Source: Bugulina stolonifera
Taxonomy: Eukaryota; Bryozoa; Gymnolaemata; Cheilostomatida; Bugulidae
Direction of reading: 5' to 3'
NCBI GenBank assembly: GCA_935421135.1
Contig: OW285196.1
Location: 14,691,001 to 14,755,000 of the forward strand
Length of the DNA stretch: 64,000 bases
The notes beneath the pieces were generated by a model, which was given only the letters and a program-made list of their open reading frames with translations, had not been told where the DNA came from and made no database searches. The position numbers were made by a program, and so were the translations under genes. Of the stretch, positions 57,849 to 64,000 are shown piece by piece; position 1 is the first letter of the stretch; every line of letters starts with the position of its first letter.

Positions 57849-59147
57849 GGTCACCCTTTAGTCTTGACTAAATTCACCTAAATTTACGGAAGAGTTGTAT
57901 AAAAATTTCAGAAGCGATAACAGTATGTCAGTACAGTCATGTAGTATTTGTGTGACACTCCATGACAGGTGGGTGCTTAACTGGTGAACACACACAATCA
58001 GACCGGATGTGTGCTTAGTAAATTAATATATAGTGTGGAAATGACATAAATTTTAGTTATTCTGTAATTAAGAATTATATTATATACAATTGATATTTCT
58101 ACGTGAAAATAATTCACTGATTTCTATAGTCAAAATTGTCTCAGAATTGCAGTTATTGTGTAGTTGGGCTCGCTGAATTCAAATGATGAATTATAAAGAT
58201 ATTATCCCAAATTTTTATGTTAGCAAAATTGAGTTAATTTTGCCAAAATGAAAATTTAATTAACGCAACACTAGGCAGTTATTTTAATGTTACGTTTTGT
58301 TTGGCTGGTATATAACATCCTGAAAAATACATACAGCAACAACAACGATTAGTTTTTGAGTTACTACCATGAGAACATAAATCCTATAACAAACTACTTG
58401 TATTCAGATGTTTAGTTAAAACGAATTAAATTAGCAACTACAGTCATGTATCTAAGCAGTGCTTTTCTCTGTTACAAGGACATGATCAATTAGGACGCAT
58501 GAACTTTTAAGTGAGTTGGTTAAGCTAGAAACTAAATTCTTTCACTTGTACAGTATTACATAATACTACTTACTGCGTAAAAGTTTGGCTCCAACAATAC
58601 TCTCATGCAGATATACAATGTATGTACATGCAGTTGCCTCTATCTACATGACCTTACAGCTAGCATTAAATTACACGCTCACGCTAATGCTCTTGCAAAC
58701 TTGACATTTGCAGATGTAAACAAATCTAACCAGATGCGGAACTACAACAATGAATATGATCATACATTAAGTATATTAAGTATATTCCTGTAAAATATAA
58801 TCTATAATCATAACTGGCACTTTTGTGCCTGTTTATAAAATTCCTCTGCCTGTGCCTACTTATATATTTAAATTCATACAACTACATATATATAGCAGTA
58901 TGATAATAACAGCAAGCATAAATCAATGCAATGCAATATATTCTTTCACAGATGATGACTTTGGAGTGCTCTTGAAGGAGAATATTGTATATGTAATCAA
59001 ATATTAATATACATATAATATCGATCATCCTAAAAGTATATTATTAACAATGACTCGATTGTTTTCAGTGAATTCAAATAAGTCACTGTTTAAAATTCAG
59101 GTGTCAAATTAACATCTACATCACTGGTCCTTCTATCAGCTTCCGCG
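57849..59147. other. 5' flank of the receptor paralogue
   Basis: Aligns with 51084-51950 up to about 58740 (TTGTTAAGCTGG..., CTAGCATTAAA). No gene is supported in it or in the AT-rich 58750-59100. Confidence 0.5.
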
Positions 59148-59902
59148 ATGAATATACAGAATTACTGCAGTCTGTTCATTGGTAAGAATTTTAGCTTTAA
59201 TACTCTCATCTTTCCTAACTGTTGAAGCCGTTATGGCTAGCTAGGTATTTCAGAGTACATTGTCTCTTATAGACTATTGTGGCTGCCAGAAGAAATTCTA
59301 CCAGAGCTCCCAGACTGACTGTTGTACATAAATATATATAATACTATCTACTAGATGATTATCAGATATAATTATAAAGAATACTCAAGTAGATAGTTTG
59401 TTGGAACACAGGCCTATGTTCTGATGTAGCTTCTATGTCAGTGAGTTAATTAGTTCATGTTTAGATTGTAAATACTTGACTGACAGGTTGCATGGATCAA
59501 AATATACTTTTACACAGGAAATTCCCATACTGCAGTTGTTATTTCTCTTTTCATTAACATGAGCAATTAGAAAGTATGTGGGTAGTATGTTGTTAGTGAG
59601 AGAGCATTTAGTATTAGTTATAAATATATGAATTTATGTTTTTATTCGGCATTAAACGTTTTGAATGTTTTTTAGGATTATTTGCTCTTTCACTCACTGA
59701 GGGCATAGAGCAACAATACTTCCAGAAATTAGAGAAACCTCAGGCGGCATACACTAGCGTTGGAAAGGCTCGTAGTGTGGTAGACTGCGCAGCTCAGGCG
59801 ACAGTTGCGGGGACATTCGTCTGCACGCACACCCGACAAGTGGGGACCAGTTTGACTTGCGGGGTCCGACCCGGTCCCCACAACTGCAACAGGCTCAGTT
59901 GA
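59148..59902 (+). CDS. Small secreted protein gene (two exons, tentative)
   Basis: Exon 1 (59148-59181, MNIQNYCSLFI) joins 59676-59902 in phase 1 through GTAAGA and TTTTTTAG. The total is 261 nt (86 aa). The join makes a plausible signal peptide (MNIQNYCSLFIGLFALSLTEG). The following segment, SVGKARSVVDCAAQATVAGTFVC, loosely recalls a PAN/apple-type loop (weak). The frame then runs into GTGGGGACC-rich DNA that leads to the satellite, so the native 3' end may have been replaced. The alternative is that this exon continues by splicing to something beyond the array, outside the window. Confidence 0.4.
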
Positions 59903-60225
59903 AAGGAAATTTCATTCTGAGCAGATATATACCTAGTTTTGGGTCGGTCCCCACAATGACCATTTTTGATGCACACGCTTTTGCACAAATATTGGGGAGA
60001 TAACAACAGTGCGCAGACGGTGTGTGCATAGGCGTGTGCATGGCCTGGACCCCACACTGTATGTCTTTAGTCAAGCAAAAACGCGGACCCCACTTTAATG
60101 ACGGTTGGCAGGTGGCGGTCCCCACTTTGATAATCTCCTGCAGGTCTCCCCATTGCGCATGGAAATGCAGTTGCGGGTACCGCTTGACAGGAAGTGCTCT
60201 TGTATGTTAGAAGGAAAAAAATATC
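59835..60225. repeat. GTGGGGACC-rich transition zone
   Basis: GTGGGGACC/GGTCCCCAC occurs repeatedly in both orientations, with GCACACGC/GTGTGTGC strings. It shares vocabulary with the 70-bp satellite without regular periodicity. Confidence 0.6.
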
Positions 60226-60572
60226 GTGTTGACTGTGTGCATCTGTTACTTTCCATAAAAGTCATTGTGGGGACCGTTAACCGTTTATTGATATTATATT
60301 GAATGTGTGCATGTGACTCGTTATGTAAAGGTTCTTGTGGGGACCGCCTACTGTATAACGATATTATATTGACTGCGTGCATGTGATGCTTTCAATAATA
60401 GTTATTGTGGGGACCATGAACAGTATAACTACATTGTATATTGGGACCTCTGTGTGCATGTGATACATTGTGTTATAGTTCTTGTGGGGACCGCTCACTG
60501 TGTAGCTATGTTATATTGATTATGTGCATGTGTTACTATCAAGAAGAGTTATTGTGGGGACCGCTAACACTT
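60226..60572 (+). repeat. Diverged left part of the 70-bp satellite
   Basis: About five divergent units, each with ATATTATATTGA, TGTGTGCATGTGA and TTGTGGGGACCG in order. Confidence 0.8.
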
Positions 60573-61479
60573 TCAGCCAAAAGGACGAGTATACTCGCAG
60601 CTATGTTTTTCACAGGGGCCTGAGGAGGAGCATACTCGCAGTTGCAGTCTTTTATTCATAACAGCAAAACTATTGGGTTTGTGGTATAAGTAAAGCCATA
60701 TTTAGTGAGAGCATACTTTTTTGCGTTGACACATAATCTCCAGGATTCTAGTGCTAATACAAATGATTTAATTGGGTGATGAAAACAACTACATTAAATG
60801 TCTTCGTGAACTAAACTTTAGACCTACATGTAGGTCGATCTACAAAAATATTTTCGGGCACACCTGTCACAGGGTCGCAAAGTCCTCATTTTCGCGCGAA
60901 GAAATCAGGTGTGCCGATGAGCTAAGAATGGTTTCGTCCGGCCAAGCAAAATCTCAGGCCAATAGCCCTACTGATCTGAGATGGACGGCCATCTTGTGAT
61001 TTTTATTTGTGAAAACACCTATAGTATATCCTCTGGCCTGGCACTTGCTGTTTAGAGTAAAAATGGCCTCCTTCAGTAGGTTTGATGCTGTCCGTTTGAT
61101 TGATGAAATTATTGGCTGTGAGGGGCCAGAACATGGTTCAAACACTGATCCAAGTACGTTTAGCTAATTTTAGCATGATGTTAACTAAATTTTGATAGGA
61201 AATAGAGTACTTGCTTGGTAAATAATACTATTTTAGTATTGAGTTTTTAGCAGAATGATAACAATAGGTTTTGCCTATCTCGCTGTCATCTAATGGCTAT
61301 GCATGGTGGCTCAGGTTTGTTTCTATTAATAGTTCTGCAGGTGTTAAGCTTCATTTTGATACATAATTTGTATAGGTACAGCAAGGATTAATGTGATTAA
61401 AATGCTGATGGAAAGTAGGGAAAATGGCCAAGACCAGACAGTCTGCCACATAGGAACGCGCTGAGGACTCATAGTATTA
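60573..61479. other. Interruption within the satellite
   Basis: Not satellite sequence. It holds a direct repeat of GAGTATACTCGCAG/GAGCATACTCGCAG (about 60585 and 60628), a dispersed repeat (60841-61015) shared in inverted form with 33990-34205, and the candidate exon at 61063. Confidence 0.55.
61063..61153 (+). CDS. Candidate first exon, partner unknown
   Basis: The ATG in AAAATGGCC opens 30 codons (MASFSRFDAVRLIDEIIGCE ... NTDP) ending in phase 1 at donor CCAA|GTACGT. The sequence looks like a real N-terminus and may belong to a mobile-element protein, since the next exon would lie in or beyond the satellite. No continuation was found before the window ends. Confidence 0.25.
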
Positions 61480-63955
61480 ACCGTCTAACGACATTATATT
61501 GACTGTGTGCAAGTGATACTTTCTATAAAAGTACTTGTGGGGTCCACAAACTGTCTAACTATATTATATTGACTGTGTGCATGTGACACTTTCTATGAGA
61601 GCACTTGTAGGGACCGCTAGCAATTGAACTATGTTATATTGACTGTCTGCGTGTGATACTCTCTATAAGAGTACTCGTGGGGACCGCTACCTGTCAAACT
61701 ATATTATATTGACTGTGTGCATGTGACACTTTCTATTAGAACACCTGTGGGGACCGCTAACTATATTATATTGACTGTGTGCATGTGACACTTTCTATAA
61801 GAGAACTTGTGGGGTCCGCTACCTGTCAAACTATATTATATTGACTGTGTGCATGTGACACTTTCTATAAGAGAACTTGTGGGGTCCGCTACCTGTCAAA
61901 CTATATTATATTGACTGTGTGCAAGTGATACTTTCTATAAAAGTACTTGTGGGGTCCACAAACTGTCTAACTATATTATATTGACTCTGTGCATGTGACA
62001 CTTTCTATAAGAGTACTTGTGGGGTCCGCTAGTATTCAAACTATATTGTATTGACTGTGTGCATGTGACACTTTCTATAAGAGCACTTGTGGGGTCCGCT
62101 ACCTGTCAAACTATATTATATTGACTGTGTGCATGTGACACTTTCTATAAGAGTACTTGTGGGGTCCGCTAGTATTCAAACTATATTATATTGACTGTGT
62201 GCATGTGACACTTTCTATAAGAGCACTTGTGGGGTCCGCTACCTGTCTAACTATATTATATTGACTGTGTGCATGTGACACTTTCTATAAGAGAACTTGT
62301 GGGGTCCGCTACCTGTCAAACTATATTATATTGACTGTGTGCATGTGACACTTTCTATAAGAGAACTTGTGGGGTCCGCTACCTGTCAAACTATATTATA
62401 TTGACTGTGTGCATGTGACACTTTCTATAAGAGCACTTGTGGGGACCACTAACTGTCTAACTGTATTATATTGACTGTGTGCATGTGACACTTTCTATGA
62501 GAGCACTTGTAGGGACCGCTAGTATTCAAACTATATTATATTGACTGTGTGCATGTGACACTTTCTATGAGAGCACTTGTAGGGACCGCTAGTATTCAAA
62601 CTATATTATATTGACTGTGTGCATGTGATACTTTCTATAAGAGTACTCGTGGGGACCGCTACCTGTCAAACTATATTATATTGACTGTGTGCATGTGACA
62701 CTTTCTATAAGAGTACTTGTGGGGTCCGCTACCTGTCTAACTATATTATATTGACTGTGTGCATGTGACACTTTCTATTAGAACACCTGTGGGGACCGCT
62801 AACTATATTATATTGACTGTGTGCATGTGACACTTTCTATAAGAGTACTTGTGGGGTCCGCTACCTGTCAAACTATATTATATTGACTGTGTGCATGTGA
62901 CACTTTCTATAAGAGCACTTGTGGGGACCACTAACTGTCTAACTATATTATATTAACTGTGTGCATGTGACACTTTCTATGAGAGCACTTGTGGGGTCCG
63001 CTACCTGTTAAACTACATTATATTGACTGTGTGCATGTGACACTTTCTATAAGAGCACTTGTGGGGTCCGCTACCTGTTAAACTACATTATATTGACTGT
63101 GTGCATGTGACGCTTTCTATAAGAGCACTTGTGGGGTCCGCTACCTGTTAAACTACATTATATTGACTGTGTGCATGTGACACTTTCTATAAGAGCACTT
63201 GTGGGGTCCGCTTTCTGTCAAACTATATTATATTGACTGTGTGCATGTGACACTTTCTATCAGAGTACTTGTGGGGTCCGCTACCTGTCAAACTATATTA
63301 TATTGACTGTGCGCATGTGACACTTTCTATAAGAGTACTTGTGGGGTCCGCTACCTGTCTAACTATAATATTATATTGACTGCGTGCATGTGACACTTTC
63401 TATAAGAGTAGTTGTGGGGTCCGCTACCTGTCTAACTATATTATATTGACTGTGTGCATGTGACACTTTCTATGAGAGCACTTGTGGGGTCCGCTACCTG
63501 TCAAACTATATTATATTGACTGTGTGCATGTGACACTTTCTATAAGAGCACTTGTGGGGACCGCTAACCGTCTAATTATATAATATTGACTGTGTACATG
63601 TGTCACTTTTTAAAAGAGTAGTTGTGGGGACCGCTAGCAGTCCAACTATGTTATATTGGCTGTGTGTGTGATACTCCTATTGATGGTCATTGTGGGGACC
63701 ACTATCCAACTCAAGTTATTGTATTCGCTGTGTGCATGACATGATTTCTATGGCAGTACTTGTGGGGTCCGCTAGCAGTCTAACTATATTATATTGACTG
63801 TGTGCATGTGATACTTTCTATAAGAGTACTTGCGGGGACCGCTAGCAGTCTAACTATATTACATTGAGTGTGTGCATGTGATACTCTCTATCAGAGTACT
63901 TGTGGGGACCACTCACAGTCCAGTTATGTCTTATTGACTGCCTGCTTAGAATACT
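61480..63955 (+). repeat. 70-bp satellite array
   Basis: About 35 head-to-tail units of 70 bp with the order ACTATATTATATTGACTGTG, TGCATGTGACACTTTCTATA, AGAGCACTTGTGGGGTCCGC, TACCTGTCAA. Central units are near-identical and units at the right end (63560-63955) are diverged. A shorter variant unit with TTCTATTAGAACACC occurs at 61731 and again 1042 bp later at 62773, suggesting duplication of blocks of about 15 units. Confidence 0.95.
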
Positions 63956-64000
63956 TTATTTAGTACATGTAGTTATTGCAGGATCGTTTAGTGGTGAGTC

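Noticed and set aside
61480..63955. CRISPR-like array
   Set aside because: Units are directly adjacent and wholly similar, without unique spacers, and there are no cas genes; it is a eukaryotic-style satellite.

Overview
The window looks like nuclear DNA of an early-branching animal, most likely a demosponge. The reasons are its AT-rich composition, GT-AG introns of 70 bases to a few kb, mostly in phase 1, AATAAA poly(A) signals, TATA promoters, immunoglobulin (Ig)-domain receptors and frequent (ACATGT)n runs. The phylum is an inference, since no ribosomal or mitochondrial marker is present. There are no bacterial operons, CRISPR arrays or prophages. Nearly everything is built from tandem or segmental duplications that mobile elements have since cut up.

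Left third (1-23 kb). Three minus-strand loci (CDS 1257-2151, 14702-15085, 20895-21292) encode short secreted peptides with one invariant six-cysteine frame, CX3CX4CX7CX7CX3C. All share the same architecture: a TATA box, a 5' UTR intron, a signal-peptide exon and a phase-1 intron before the Cys exon. The first locus has two alternative Cys exons behind one signal exon. Between the loci lie a 1.3 kb hAT-like element with perfect 14-bp terminal inverted repeats (TIRs) and a 7-bp direct repeat, MITEs (miniature inverted-repeat elements), tRNA-like SINE heads, a tentative small four-exon gene (8775-9505) and long stretches with no recognisable gene.

Middle (23-47 kb). A tandem array carries an intronless gene I do not recognise: about 330 aa, three CxxC pairs, and a basic Ser/Thr-rich tail. 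Copies B (35267-36250) and C (39391-40383) are intact. Copy A (23831-27390) is split by a 2563-bp TIR element flanked by an ATAT duplication. A fourth unit keeps its flanks but has lost the gene. Two complete LTR retrotransposons sit in the array. One is a Ty3/gypsy element (28097-32708, target duplication ATTAC, LTRs differing at 3 of 227 sites) whose pol carries an internal deletion. The other (41000-44910, target duplication ATAGG) carries only a gag-like gene.

Right part (47-59 kb). Two minus-strand paralogues encode membrane receptors. The first (47004-51083, seven exons, 475 aa, every junction in phase 1) has a signal peptide, three Ig-like domains, one transmembrane (TM) helix and a tail with an SH3 ligand (RPLPPVP), a YxN site and an ITAM-like pair YIDL-x11-YESL. 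The second (54456-57848) keeps the tail motifs, but has an out-of-frame signal exon, an in-frame stop near the start of Ig1 and a TM helix shortened by 12 residues.

Right end (59-64 kb). A short secreted-protein gene on the plus strand abuts GTGGGGACC-rich DNA. This passes into a 70-bp satellite array that runs almost to the end of the window and is interrupted once by unrelated sequence containing a possible first exon (61063-61153).
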